Source of the DNA: Comamonadaceae bacterium
Lineage (GTDB): Bacteria > Pseudomonadota > Gammaproteobacteria > Burkholderiales > Burkholderiaceae_C
Assembly (NCBI GenBank): GCA_015999985.1
Contig: JAECRA010000004.1
Location: forward strand, 45,595-109,594
Length of the DNA stretch: 64,000 nucleotides
Direction of reading: 5' to 3'
In this document: piece after piece, positions 17,612 to 26,137 of the stretch
How the letters are laid out: each line of letters opens with the position of its first letter
Numbering within the stretch: the first letter of the stretch is position 1
Notes under the pieces: model-generated
Database searches by the model: none
Told to the model about the DNA's origin: nothing
Seen by the model: only the letters and a program-made list of their open reading frames with translations
Program-made: the position numbers and the translations under genes

Positions 17612-18124
17612 TCAGCGCATGTCAAGTTGACCTGGTTCAGACGGGCCGTCGTCATCTGGGTCATCCACCAAGCAACCTGTGCCATGGCAGCCGTCATACC
17701 CACTATTCGAATTCTCTCGAGGGGGAGAGCTACTCGACGAGGCTGCAGCACCCAGGATTGCGCCCAGTACTAAACCGCCAATCACAGCGCCAGCATCGTT
17801 GCCTCGCGAGTCGTAGTGGCGTGCATCTTCATCGTAAGTGTCGCCGCGGCCATGGTGATAACCACCTACGTCAGCAAACGTGCCAGCACAACCATCACCC
17901 ACCCATATGTACCCGCTACGCGGGTTGTATCCCCACGTGCGATTCAAGATGCAGGAACTGCTGGAAATTTGATGGATCAGTTGGGGACGCGAGAGATCTC
18001 GAGCTGAACACTCGGTGTATTGGTAGTCGCGTGATCTGCACTCCACGGTAGTCTGGGCCATGGCGTCCGCAGGATGAAGAATGGCACCCACAACTAGAGC
18101 GGCCATCGTATACAAACTTCGCAT
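17612..18124 (-). CDS. secreted DUF3011-family protein
   Basis: 170 residues from MRSLYTMAALVVGAILHPAD with a signal peptide ending near ADAMAQ; AGGAG lies 6 nt before this ATG, which decides the start. The DUF3011 core is VECRSRDYQYTECSARDLS...LIHQISSSSCILNRTWGYN and IWVGDGCAGTF, a Cys-containing lectin-like module of unknown function. The C-terminal half has a glycine/alanine segment (GAVIGGLVLGAILGAAASSSSS) that could glycine-zip into a membrane, then a Cys/Asp-rich tail. A decayed copy lies at 19.7-20.0 kb. Confidence 0.75.
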   Translation of the reverse strand: MRSLYTMAALVVGAILHPADAMAQTTVECRSRDYQYTECSARDLSRPQLIHQISSSSCILNRTWGYNPRSGYIWVGDGCAGTFADVGGYHHGRGDTYDEDARHYDSRGNDAGAVIGGLVLGAILGAAASSSSSPPRENSNSGYDGCHGTGCLVDDPDDDGPSEPGQLDMR

Positions 18125-18361
18125 ATTCACTCCTATCTTTGATACCTGCATCACTAAAAGTGATGTTGAAAATCTACGCACAGAGGTCAATTTACACCGT
18201 GCGCGTGACCATCAAGTACGAAGACCGCCATCGCCGTTGCCTCTGCTCCGGTACTCGACATTGCCGCCACACTGAAGCGTTTGAGGTGCCCGCAAGATAG
18301 CGCCATCGGGGCGCGGTCGGGGTGGAATCATACTCACTAGACGTTCATGGATCCATATGGA

Positions 18362-18392
18362 TTTCTTATCGCTCGATCAGAACAATTAACTT
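18362..18392 (+). repeat. 31-bp block repeated upstream of both receptor genes (copy 1)
   Basis: TTTCTTATCGCTC and ATCAGAACAATTAACTT in one 31-bp block, repeated at 20239-20269 with one mismatch. It lies 81 bp before the receptor ATG at 18474, as does copy 2. Being better conserved than surrounding non-coding DNA, it may hold the shared promoter/operator. Confidence 0.6.
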
Positions 18393-18473
18393 CAATGTAA
18401 GGGAGCTAAAGGGCAAACTCAGTGCTGTAGCAGGCACCGCCAATCACGTCATAAGAATTACTGGAGACAAAAA

Positions 18474-19682
18474 ATGCGAATGAGAACTTGGAAGTTTGTT
18501 CCGATGCTTGCACTTTTTCTTGTGGTTCATGAGGCTGCTGCAGCCAACAAGGTGAAAGTCGGCGTCTTGACGTCGATGTCCAGCTTCATTTCAGATTTCA
18601 CCGGCCAAGGTTCAGTGGAAGCAGCCAAGCTCGCAGTAGAGGACTTTCGCGTACGTCACCCTGGCACGACGGTGGAACTGGTTTCCGCTGATCAGCAAAA
18701 TAAGCCGGACGTTGCCACTGGGATAGTGCGTGAGTGGTTCGATCGCGGCTCAGTGGATGTCCTGGTTGATGCGCCTCCTTCGCCAGTCTCACTGGCAGTC
18801 ACCGACATCGTCAGAGACAAAAACAAAGTTTTCCTTGCGACCAGTTCTTCGCATTCGGATCTGAGCGGCAAGAAATGCAATCCCAACACCATTCAATGGA
18901 CATACACCAACTGGGCTTTCGCGAACGGAACTGGGAAAGCAGTTGTCCGGCAAGGTGGAGATACGTGGTATTTCCTGACGGCTGACTATGCCTATGGACA
19001 TTCGCTCGAGAAAGAGACGGCAGATATTGTGAAAGCCGCAGGCGGCAAAGTGATAGGGACGGTCAGGCATCCAGTCAGTGCCTCTGACCTATCGTCATTC
19101 CTTCTTCAAGCCCAGGCATCCAAGGCCAAAATCATCGGCTTGGCAAATGCCGGTGGCGACACCATCAACTCGATCAAACAGGCTGCGGAGTTTGGCGTCG
19201 TCTCAGGCAAGCAAAATCTCGCTGCCCTTGCGCTCTTCATCACCGACGTGCACGCCATGGGGCTCAAGGCCTCGCAAGGCCTCATGTTTACTACTGCGTT
19301 CTATTGGGACTTGAACGAAAGCACCAGGACATTCTCAAAACGCTTCGCCAGTCGCATGAACGGAAAGATGCCCACCCAGGCACAGGCCGGCGTGTATTCC
19401 TCCGTCCTTCAGTACCTTTTGGCAGTGGAACGCGTCGGCTCGCCCGCTGATGGCGCGAAGGTCGTCGCAGAGATGCGCAAAGTGGGCTGGTTCGATGACC
19501 CTCTTTTTGGCCGAACCCGGGTCCAGGAAAACGGGGGAGTGCAGCACGCCATGTATCTCGCACAGGTGAAAACGCCAGCGGAATCTCGAGCGCCTTGGGA
19601 CTACTACAAGATCCTGCAGAAGATCCCTGAAGACCAGGCCTTTCAGCCGAAAGAGCAAACGGGGTGTGCGTTAGTTAAGTGA
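18474..19682 (+). CDS. Liv-type ABC transporter periplasmic receptor, copy 1
   Basis: 402 residues of the branched-chain amino acid receptor (type I periplasmic binding protein) family. The signal peptide is FVPMLALFLVVHEAAAA; the mature part starts KVKVGVLTSMSSFISDFTGQG and contains WFFxTADYAYG-like WYFLTADYAYGHSLEKE, the hinge region of this family. GGAG precedes the ATG. It is about 89% identical by eye to the next receptor, and both sit before livGFHM, so they arose by local duplication. In such families ligands range from amino acids to aromatic acids and amides; ligand unknown. Confidence 0.9.
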   Translation: MRMRTWKFVPMLALFLVVHEAAAANKVKVGVLTSMSSFISDFTGQGSVEAAKLAVEDFRVRHPGTTVELVSADQQNKPDVATGIVREWFDRGSVDVLVDAPPSPVSLAVTDIVRDKNKVFLATSSSHSDLSGKKCNPNTIQWTYTNWAFANGTGKAVVRQGGDTWYFLTADYAYGHSLEKETADIVKAAGGKVIGTVRHPVSASDLSSFLLQAQASKAKIIGLANAGGDTINSIKQAAEFGVVSGKQNLAALALFITDVHAMGLKASQGLMFTTAFYWDLNESTRTFSKRFASRMNGKMPTQAQAGVYSSVLQYLLAVERVGSPADGAKVVAEMRKVGWFDDPLFGRTRVQENGGVQHAMYLAQVKTPAESRAPWDYYKILQKIPEDQAFQPKEQTGCALVK

Positions 19683-19740
19683 GACGGAGCTTCGGCTTCG
19701 TCATTGCGGAAGTCCGCGCCGCTTCATCCGATTCGGTGCG

Positions 19741-20040
19741 ACGCATTTCAAATTGACCTGGTTCAGAGGAGCCGGCGTCGTCAGAGTTGTCAACCAGGCA
19801 AGCTGTGCCACGGCAACCGTCGTATCCACGGTCTGAATTTCCTAGATGAGCCTTAGAGCTCGGCGAGGACGCAACTTGCAAAATCGTGCCAAGAACTAAA
19901 CCGGAAATCAAGGCGCCAGCATCGCTTACTCGAGACTCGTAGTGGCGTGCATCTTCGTCGTCAATGTCGCCAGGGCATGGTGGGAACCGCCCACATCGGC
20001 AAAGGTGCCTGCACAGCCAACTCCTACCCACATGTGAGCG
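19741..20040 (-). pseudogene. decayed second copy of the DUF3011 gene
   Basis: The minus strand encodes DEDARHYESRVSDAGALISG and YDGCRGTACLVDNSDDAGSS, clearly matching the C-terminal half of the intact gene at 17612-18124. Upstream, WVGVGCAGTFADVGGSHH lies in a different frame, so there is a frameshift near 19975-19985. The signal peptide and the first DUF3011 half are missing, with roughly 250 bp lost relative to copy 1, and the original stop is gone so the frame reads on to 19675. Remnant of the same duplication that produced the second receptor. Confidence 0.8.
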
Positions 20041-20238
20041 CTCAAGGGAGCACCAACCGCCGGTGTCTGCCTAGCGGGCATCCACTTGCCCGCCCCTGGT
20101 GAAACCTGTGAGGTCTATCGCGCAAAGATGGCGGGGTTCCAACGGCCTACCTTGGCGATCGCAGTGAGCGAGCAGCGATTCTTGCCCTTTCTTAGCCGGC
20201 CATTCCGCTCGCAGCGAGGAAACTTAAATCTATACGAC

Positions 20239-20269
20239 TTTCTTATCGCTCTATCAGAACAATTAACTT
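20239..20269 (+). repeat. 31-bp block repeated upstream of both receptor genes (copy 2)
   Basis: Matches 18362-18392 in 30 of 31 positions, 81 bp before the ATG at 20350. See copy 1. Confidence 0.6.
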
Positions 20270-20349
20270 TTACATAGATAGATCAAAGTGCAAACTTGGT
20301 CCCGTACTGAGCCCCGTCAATCACGGTAGAAAAATTATTGGAGACAAGA

Positions 20350-21558
20350 ATGCGAATGAGAACGTGGAAGTTTGTGCCGATGCTTGCACTGTTCCTTGTG
20401 ATTCACGAGGTTCCAGCAGCAACCAAGGTGAAGGTTGGCGTCTTGGTGTCAATGTCTAGTTTTATTTCAGATCTCACAGGACAGGGCTCGGTAGAAGCCG
20501 CCAAACTCGCCATTGAGGATTTCCGCAAACGTCACCCGGGCACGACGGTAGAGCTAGTTTCCGCCGATCACCAAAACAAGCCGGACGTTGCAACTGGAAT
20601 TGTGCGTGAGTGGTTTGATCGCGAGTCGGTGGACGTTCTAGTTGACGGCGCTCCTTCTCCGGTCTCGCTCGCAGTAACCGACATTGTGAAAGACAAGAAC
20701 AAGGTTTTCCTTGCGAGCAGTGCATCGCATTCGGACCTGAGCGGCAAGAAGTGCAATCCCAACACGGTTCAATGGACCTATACCAATTGGGCATTCGCAA
20801 ACGGAACCGGAAAAGCCGTTGTCAGACAAGGTGGAGATACATGGTTCTTCATGACGGCTGACTATGCCTATGGACATTCGCTCGAAAAAGAGACTGCTGA
20901 CACTGTAAAAGCGGCTGGCGGCAAAGTGGTGGGCACTGTCAGGCATCCCGTCAGTGCGGCCGACCTCTCCTCGTTCCTGCTTCAAGCTCAGGCATCCAAA
21001 GCAAAAGTGATCGCCCTGGCAAATGCCGGGGGCGACACCATCAACTCGATCAAACAAGCCGCAGAGTTCGGCGTAGTACCAGGCAAGCAAAATCTCGCCG
21101 CGCTGAACTTGTACATCACCGACGTGCACGCCATGGGGCTCAAAGCCGCACAAGGCCTCATGTTTACCACCGCGTTCTATTGGGACCTGAACGAAAGCAC
21201 CAGGAGTTTTTCCAAACGCTTCGCCAGCCGCATGAACGGAAAGATGCCTACTCAGGCCCAGGCCGGGGCGTATTCCTCCCTCCTTAATTACCTTATGGCA
21301 GTAGAGCGCGCCGGCTCTCCTGGGAACGGCGCGAGAGTGGTCGCCGAGATGCTCAATGTGGGATGGTTTGAAGACCCTCTATTCGGCCGAACCCGTGTTC
21401 AGGAGAACGGCGGAGTGCAGCACGCCATGTATCTCACACAGGTGAAGACGCCGGCGGAGTCGCGTGCGCCTTGGGACTACTACAAGATCCTCCAAAAGAT
21501 TCCAGAAGAACTGGCCTTTCAGCCGAAGGAACAGACGGGGTGCCCGCTTGTGAAGTGA
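20350..21558 (+). CDS. Liv-type ABC transporter periplasmic receptor, copy 2
   Basis: 402 residues from the ATG at 20350, preceded by GGAG; the track's TTG start four codons earlier lies inside the ribosome site. Signal peptide FVPMLALFLVIHEVPAA, then KVKVGVLVSMSSFISDLTGQG. Differences from copy 1 (about 43 of 402 positions by eye) are scattered and mostly conservative, and both frames are intact, which suggests both are functional. Because it abuts livG (75 bp), it is likely the receptor co-transcribed with livGFHM; copy 1 may widen ligand range or dosage. Confidence 0.9.
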   Translation: MRMRTWKFVPMLALFLVIHEVPAATKVKVGVLVSMSSFISDLTGQGSVEAAKLAIEDFRKRHPGTTVELVSADHQNKPDVATGIVREWFDRESVDVLVDGAPSPVSLAVTDIVKDKNKVFLASSASHSDLSGKKCNPNTVQWTYTNWAFANGTGKAVVRQGGDTWFFMTADYAYGHSLEKETADTVKAAGGKVVGTVRHPVSAADLSSFLLQAQASKAKVIALANAGGDTINSIKQAAEFGVVPGKQNLAALNLYITDVHAMGLKAAQGLMFTTAFYWDLNESTRSFSKRFASRMNGKMPTQAQAGAYSSLLNYLMAVERAGSPGNGARVVAEMLNVGWFEDPLFGRTRVQENGGVQHAMYLTQVKTPAESRAPWDYYKILQKIPEELAFQPKEQTGCPLVK

Positions 21559-21633
21559 GACCGGCGTCAACATTTTCGCCACCGTAGAAGCTAGCCCTTC
21601 TGCGGTCTTCTCAAACATCTATTCCCATCCCAC

Positions 21634-22476
21634 ATGCTTCCTACAAAGTCAGACGAGATTGTGCTTAAGACCGTAGGCCTGACCAAGGAATTCGGCACTT
21701 TCTGCGCAGTAAAGGACGTGAATCTGCAGATTCGCAAGGGCGACATTCATGCATTGATCGGGCCCAATGGCGCTGGCAAAACGACTTGCTTTCATCTGAT
21801 TACCAAATTTCTGAGCCCGACTCGCGGAAAGATTCTTTTTAAAGATCAGGACATCACGCACAAACGCGCTCCTGAAGTGGCCCGTCAAGGCCTGGTTCGG
21901 TCATTCCAGATTTCCGCTGTTTTCCCCGAAATGTCGGTCCAGGAGAACGTTCGGATCGCCGTACAGCGTCGGCGAGAACCGTTGAAGTATTCATTTAGGT
22001 CAGATCTCTCGTTATCGAACCTGAACGAACGCTGCGACGAACTTCTTGAAGAGGTCGGGCTCAGAGGATTCGAGAATTCGAAAGCCGGTGGGCTGTCTTA
22101 TGGCAGAAAGCGCGCGCTCGAACTGGCCACGACGCTGGCTCTCCAGCCGGAATTGCTTCTTCTGGATGAACCTTTGGCCGGCCTTGGTCAAGAGGACATC
22201 CATCGTGTCGCAGGACTTATCCGCAAGGCTGCCATCGGACGCACTGTCTTGATGGTCGAACACAACCTGTCCGTCGTTGCAACCCTATGCGATCGCATCA
22301 CTGTGTTGGCTCGTGGAGAGATTCTTTCGGAAGGCGATTACAAGCATGTTTCGAGCGACCCTCGGGTCGTTGAGGCGTATATCGGCGGAGACAAAAGAAA
22401 CGCGTCTACTTGCCCTAAGAATGCTGCCGCCAATGACGACCTATCGCCGACCGCGCGTATCGAGCAGGAGGCATAA
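21634..22476 (+). CDS. livG: ABC transporter ATP-binding protein, LivG type
   Basis: 280 residues. Walker A is GPNGAGKTT near residue 42, the signature is the variant LSYGRKRALE near residue 150, and Walker B is LLLLDEPLAGLG; GRTVLMVEHNLSVVATLCDR is the H-loop region. The insertion after the Q-loop is typical of LivG. The C-terminal 30 residues beyond EAYIGG are extra. The stop TAA directly abuts the GTG start of livF. Energises uptake through LivHM with the receptors encoded upstream. Confidence 0.92.
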   Translation: MLPTKSDEIVLKTVGLTKEFGTFCAVKDVNLQIRKGDIHALIGPNGAGKTTCFHLITKFLSPTRGKILFKDQDITHKRAPEVARQGLVRSFQISAVFPEMSVQENVRIAVQRRREPLKYSFRSDLSLSNLNERCDELLEEVGLRGFENSKAGGLSYGRKRALELATTLALQPELLLLDEPLAGLGQEDIHRVAGLIRKAAIGRTVLMVEHNLSVVATLCDRITVLARGEILSEGDYKHVSSDPRVVEAYIGGDKRNASTCPKNAAANDDLSPTARIEQEA

Positions 22477-23208
22477 GTGAGCGATTTGGCAACATCGACG
22501 ATCCAGGACTCAAAGGTTCTCCAAGTCTGCGACCTCAACGCTTGGTACGGAGAATCTCACGTCCTGCACGGAGTGGACTTCAATGTGTCACGAGGCGAGG
22601 TGGTGACTCTGCTGGGACGCAACGGCGCGGGCAAAAGCACTACGCTAAAAGCCATCGTGGGGTTACTTCGAACACGCAAGGGATCGGTCCTCATCGAGGG
22701 CACCGAAACCATGAATTTGCCTTCGCGCCGCGTCGCCGGGTTAGGTATCGGCTATGTCCCGGAAGATCGAGGTATCTACGCCACTCTTACGGTCCAGGAA
22801 AATCTGATGCTCCCACCCCAGGTGCGGCCAGACGGCTTCTCCGTAGAGCAAATCTTCAACCTCTTCCCCAACCTGAAAGCGCGGTTGACTTCGTATGGCG
22901 ACAGGCTTTCGGGCGGTGAGCAACAGATGCTCGCTATTGCAAGAGTGCTGCGAACCGGAGCCAAATTCCTCCTGCTAGATGAACCCACAGAAGGGCTTGC
23001 GCCGGTGATTGTCGAGCAGATTGGAAACATGCTTGAACAACTGAAGAGACAGGGGTATTCGATCCTTCTCGTCGAACAAAACTTCGAATTTGCACAGCGT
23101 CTCGCTGATCGGCATTACATCGTTGATCAAGGACGCGTAGTAGATGCCTTCACCACCGCATCGGCAGACCGCGAACAAGCCAAGATTCGCCGTTACCTCG
23201 GCGTCTAA
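22477..23208 (+). CDS. livF: ABC transporter ATP-binding protein, LivF type
   Basis: 243 residues with Walker A GRNGAGKSTT, signature LSGGEQQMLAIARVL, Walker B FLLLDEPTEGLAP and switch His in ILLVEQNFEFA. It starts with GTG, immediately after the livG stop, with a strong AGGAGG inside the livG end, so translation is coupled. The N-terminal 12 residues precede the usual LivF start. Partner ATPase of LivG. Confidence 0.92.
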   Translation: MSDLATSTIQDSKVLQVCDLNAWYGESHVLHGVDFNVSRGEVVTLLGRNGAGKSTTLKAIVGLLRTRKGSVLIEGTETMNLPSRRVAGLGIGYVPEDRGIYATLTVQENLMLPPQVRPDGFSVEQIFNLFPNLKARLTSYGDRLSGGEQQMLAIARVLRTGAKFLLLDEPTEGLAPVIVEQIGNMLEQLKRQGYSILLVEQNFEFAQRLADRHYIVDQGRVVDAFTTASADREQAKIRRYLGV

Positions 23209-23223
23209 CCAGAAAGACAGGAC

Positions 23224-24117
23224 ATGAACGAAATCATGGGCATAGCGCCTCAGGTGCTTTTCGGGCAACTCCTCCTCGGCCTTATCAATGGCTCCTTCTA
23301 CGCCATCCTGAGCCTGGGACTCGCCATCATTTTTGGGCTCCTGGGCATTATCAACTTCTCGCACGGCGCCCAATACATGATGGGAGGCTTCGCCGCATGG
23401 ATGTGTTTGAACTATTTGGGCGTCAATTATTGGTGGGCTCTTCTGATTGCGCCAATTGCCGTTGGACTCTCGGGCGTCGTGTTGGAGCGCCTATTGATCT
23501 CACGGATGTACGGGTTGGACCCACTGTACGGAATGATTCTGACGCTTGGCGTCGCGTTGGTAATTGAAGGGCTGCATCGAAACGCTTTTGGTTCCTCCGG
23601 TCTGCCCTACCCCGTACCCGACGCGCTAAGGGGATCCCAGAATCTCGGCTTGCTTATCGTTCCCAAGTACAGACTTTGGGTGGTAGGGGTCAGCTTGGCG
23701 GTTTGCCTGGCGGCGTGGTTCCTCATCGAAAAGACTTCACTGGGCTCCTATTTGCGAGCAGCCACCGAAAGGCCGGGGCTCACAGAGGTGTTCGGCATCA
23801 ACGTTCCTGTTCTTGTCACTTTGACGTACGGCGTCGGGATTGCATTAGCTGCTTTCGCAGGCGTTCTTGCCGCTCCGATCTACTCGGTGAGTCCCGGCAT
23901 GGGCGCCGATCTCATCATCGTGGTTTTCGCGGTGGTCGTCATTGGCGGTATGGGATCCATCAAGGGGGCGATCCTTACCGGATTCGGTCTGGGGATGCTG
24001 GAAGGCCTCACAAAGGTTGTCTATGCCGAAGCCTCCGCGACGGTGATCTTTTTGGCAATGGGCGTGATGCTGCTGGTACGCCCCTCCGGGATTTTTGGTC
24101 AGAAGGAATCGGTATGA
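23224..24117 (+). CDS. livH: ABC transporter permease, LivH type
   Basis: 297 residues, about eight hydrophobic segments. LLLGLINGSFYAILSLGLAIIFGLLGIINFSHG is the LivH opening and FAVVVIGGMGSIKGAILTGFGLGMLEG is the coupling region that contacts the ATPase. Inner-membrane component of the transporter encoded by the flanking genes. Its stop overlaps the livM ATG by 4 bp (ATGA). Confidence 0.92.
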   Translation: MNEIMGIAPQVLFGQLLLGLINGSFYAILSLGLAIIFGLLGIINFSHGAQYMMGGFAAWMCLNYLGVNYWWALLIAPIAVGLSGVVLERLLISRMYGLDPLYGMILTLGVALVIEGLHRNAFGSSGLPYPVPDALRGSQNLGLLIVPKYRLWVVGVSLAVCLAAWFLIEKTSLGSYLRAATERPGLTEVFGINVPVLVTLTYGVGIALAAFAGVLAAPIYSVSPGMGADLIIVVFAVVVIGGMGSIKGAILTGFGLGMLEGLTKVVYAEASATVIFLAMGVMLLVRPSGIFGQKESV

Positions 24118-25100
24118 AGAGCGCTTCCATGTCAAACGGCATTTCAGTGCCGGCGATTAGCCTGCCTCGTGTGCAGGAGCATCAACGGTATGTTCTGTAC
24201 ACGGGCCTGTTTCTCGCTTCAATCGCATTGCTTTCTGTGTTCGTGTACCCGCTCTTCCTTATGAAGATACTGTGCTTCGCGATGTTCGCGGTGGCGTTTA
24301 ATTTGCTCTTTGGCTACGGCGGCCTGATGTCGTTCGGTCACGCAGCCTTCTGGGGTGTGGCTAGTTACGTCTCTGCCTACACGGCCAAAGCGATGGGCGG
24401 ATACCCGGAGCTGGCGATCTTGATGGGCACATTGGCAGGCTCCGTTCTCGGCCTGGTGATCGGCGCCTTGGCCGTCCGTCGGCGCGGCATATCGTTCGCC
24501 ATGATCACGCTTGCCCTTGCACAACTGGTCTACTTCTTCTGTGCTCAAGCAAAGTTCACAGGGGGTGAAGACGGCATTCAATCGGTACCGCGGGGCAATC
24601 TTCTGGGGTTCATTCCCCTAGCCGACGATCGTGTTCTCTTCTGGTTCGTTTTCGTGCTCTTCGCGTTGACCCTGCTCGTGTCATACCGCGTCGTCCACTC
24701 TCCCTTCGGGCAAATTCTAAAAAGCATCCGCGATAACGAGCCCCGAGCCGCTTCGCTTGGCTTTGAAACGACGCGCTACAAGCTTGCGTTGTTCGTCATC
24801 TCGGCCGGGATCGCTTCGTTAGCCGGCGCGACCAAGGCCATCGTTTTTCAGTATGCAACGCTCACGGACGTCCATTGGACGATGTCGGGCGAACCCGTTC
24901 TCATGACGCTCATCGGTGGGTTGGGGACGATCTTTGGTCCGGTCGTGGGAGCGGCCTTCGTGGTTGCGCTTATGAAGTATCTAGCAGGGTTTGGCTCGTG
25001 GGTGATGGTGATCCAGGGACTCATCTTCATCGCCAGTGTTGTGCTGTTTCGCCAGGGCATCGTCGGATTCATTCAGCGCTGGACAGGCCGGCGGCTTTAA
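24114..25100 (+). CDS. livM: ABC transporter permease, LivM type
   Basis: 328 residues from MKSASMSNGISVPAISLPRV; the track's 474-aa version reads through livH in another frame and is rejected because ATGA overlap with livH fixes the start. The LivM hallmarks are FNLLFGYGGLMSFGHAAFWG and VLMTLIGGLGTIFGPVVGAA, with about eight to nine membrane segments. Completes the transporter set receptor-receptor-G-F-H-M. Confidence 0.92.
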   Translation: MKSASMSNGISVPAISLPRVQEHQRYVLYTGLFLASIALLSVFVYPLFLMKILCFAMFAVAFNLLFGYGGLMSFGHAAFWGVASYVSAYTAKAMGGYPELAILMGTLAGSVLGLVIGALAVRRRGISFAMITLALAQLVYFFCAQAKFTGGEDGIQSVPRGNLLGFIPLADDRVLFWFVFVLFALTLLVSYRVVHSPFGQILKSIRDNEPRAASLGFETTRYKLALFVISAGIASLAGATKAIVFQYATLTDVHWTMSGEPVLMTLIGGLGTIFGPVVGAAFVVALMKYLAGFGSWVMVIQGLIFIASVVLFRQGIVGFIQRWTGRRL

Positions 25101-25143
25101 GAAATCTCTTCTTTCAAACATCTTTGATAACTGAGGAAATCAT

Positions 25144-26067
25144 ATGACGGCAGTTGCATTTATCGGATTGGGGAACATGGGGCGCCCGATGGCGATTAAT
25201 CTTGTTCGCGCGGGCCATGAGGTTCGTGGCTTTGATGTTTCGCCAGGAGCGTTAGAGGCATTTGGGGCTGCAGGCGGCACACCCACAGCCACATTGCGAG
25301 AGGCGCTTGCAGGTGCGAGCATCGTGATCTCTATCTTGAGAAACGCGCAAGAGGTCACCGAACTCTACTGCGGAGAAGCTGGCGTCCTCAAACATGCCGA
25401 CAGCGGCACGCTGCTCATCGACTGCTCGACCATTGGCCCCAAAGCCGCGCGTGCTGTGATTTCCGCAGCCGATGCGGCGGGGTTTCAAATGCTTGATGCA
25501 CCAGTTTCAGGCGGCCAGCCGTGGGCTGAAGAAGCAAAATTGTCGTTCATTGTCGGGGGCGACCGCGCCGCCGTCGAGCGAGCTGAACCAGTCTTGCGCA
25601 CCATGGGTCAGAGAGTCTTCCATGCAGGGATCGCCGGGAATGGGCAGGTGGCCAAAGTCTGCAATAACCTGATCGCCTGCGTTAGCACGACTGTGGTCGC
25701 CGAGGCTTTTGTGCTTGGAAAGAAGCTTGGCCTGGATCATCAGACGCTGTTCGATATCGTTTCCACCTCGTCGGGCCAATGCTGGGGCCTCACTACGTAT
25801 TGTCCGGTGCCAGGGCCGGTGCCCACGTCGCCGGCAAGCCGCGACTATGCCCCTGGATTTGCTACGAATCTCATGCTGAAGGATATGTTGCTCGCCGTCA
25901 CCGCGGCGCAGGAAGTAGAGGCATCTCTGCCTTTGGGAGACGAAGTTGTCGAGATCTACAAGAAAGTGGTCCAGTGCGGCTATGGCGACCGTGACTGGAC
26001 CATTGTGGCTCAGGCACTAGAAAGTGGCCTGTACCAGCAGCAAGCGACTGCATTGGAAAGAAGCTGA
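25144..26067 (+). CDS. 3-hydroxyisobutyrate dehydrogenase-family oxidoreductase
   Basis: 307 residues. The NAD(P) fold starts AFIGLGNMGRPMAINLVRAG; the substrate motif is MLDAPVSGGQPWAEEAKLSF (usual DAPVSGG) and the catalytic Lys is in GNGQVAKVCNNLI. Members oxidise beta-hydroxy acids such as 3-hydroxyisobutyrate or reduce tartronate semialdehyde. A GAGGAA site precedes the ATG. Followed after 70 bp by an aldehyde dehydrogenase gene: alcohol to semialdehyde to acid is the natural pairing, with the preceding transporter bringing the substrate in. Valine-type catabolism is one option; MmsB identity is not certain. Confidence 0.88.
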   Translation: MTAVAFIGLGNMGRPMAINLVRAGHEVRGFDVSPGALEAFGAAGGTPTATLREALAGASIVISILRNAQEVTELYCGEAGVLKHADSGTLLIDCSTIGPKAARAVISAADAAGFQMLDAPVSGGQPWAEEAKLSFIVGGDRAAVERAEPVLRTMGQRVFHAGIAGNGQVAKVCNNLIACVSTTVVAEAFVLGKKLGLDHQTLFDIVSTSSGQCWGLTTYCPVPGPVPTSPASRDYAPGFATNLMLKDMLLAVTAAQEVEASLPLGDEVVEIYKKVVQCGYGDRDWTIVAQALESGLYQQQATALERS

Positions 26068-26137
26068 TCAAGCAGCGTACGGTGTACCAATATTTCCACG
26101 AACTTCGGATTTTCATCCAACTAGAAGGAACTGTGAC

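Noticed and set aside
23676-24113. N-terminal extension of LivM in the ORF track
   Set aside because: It overlaps livH in another frame; the ATGA junction and the LivM hallmark order fix the start at 24114.
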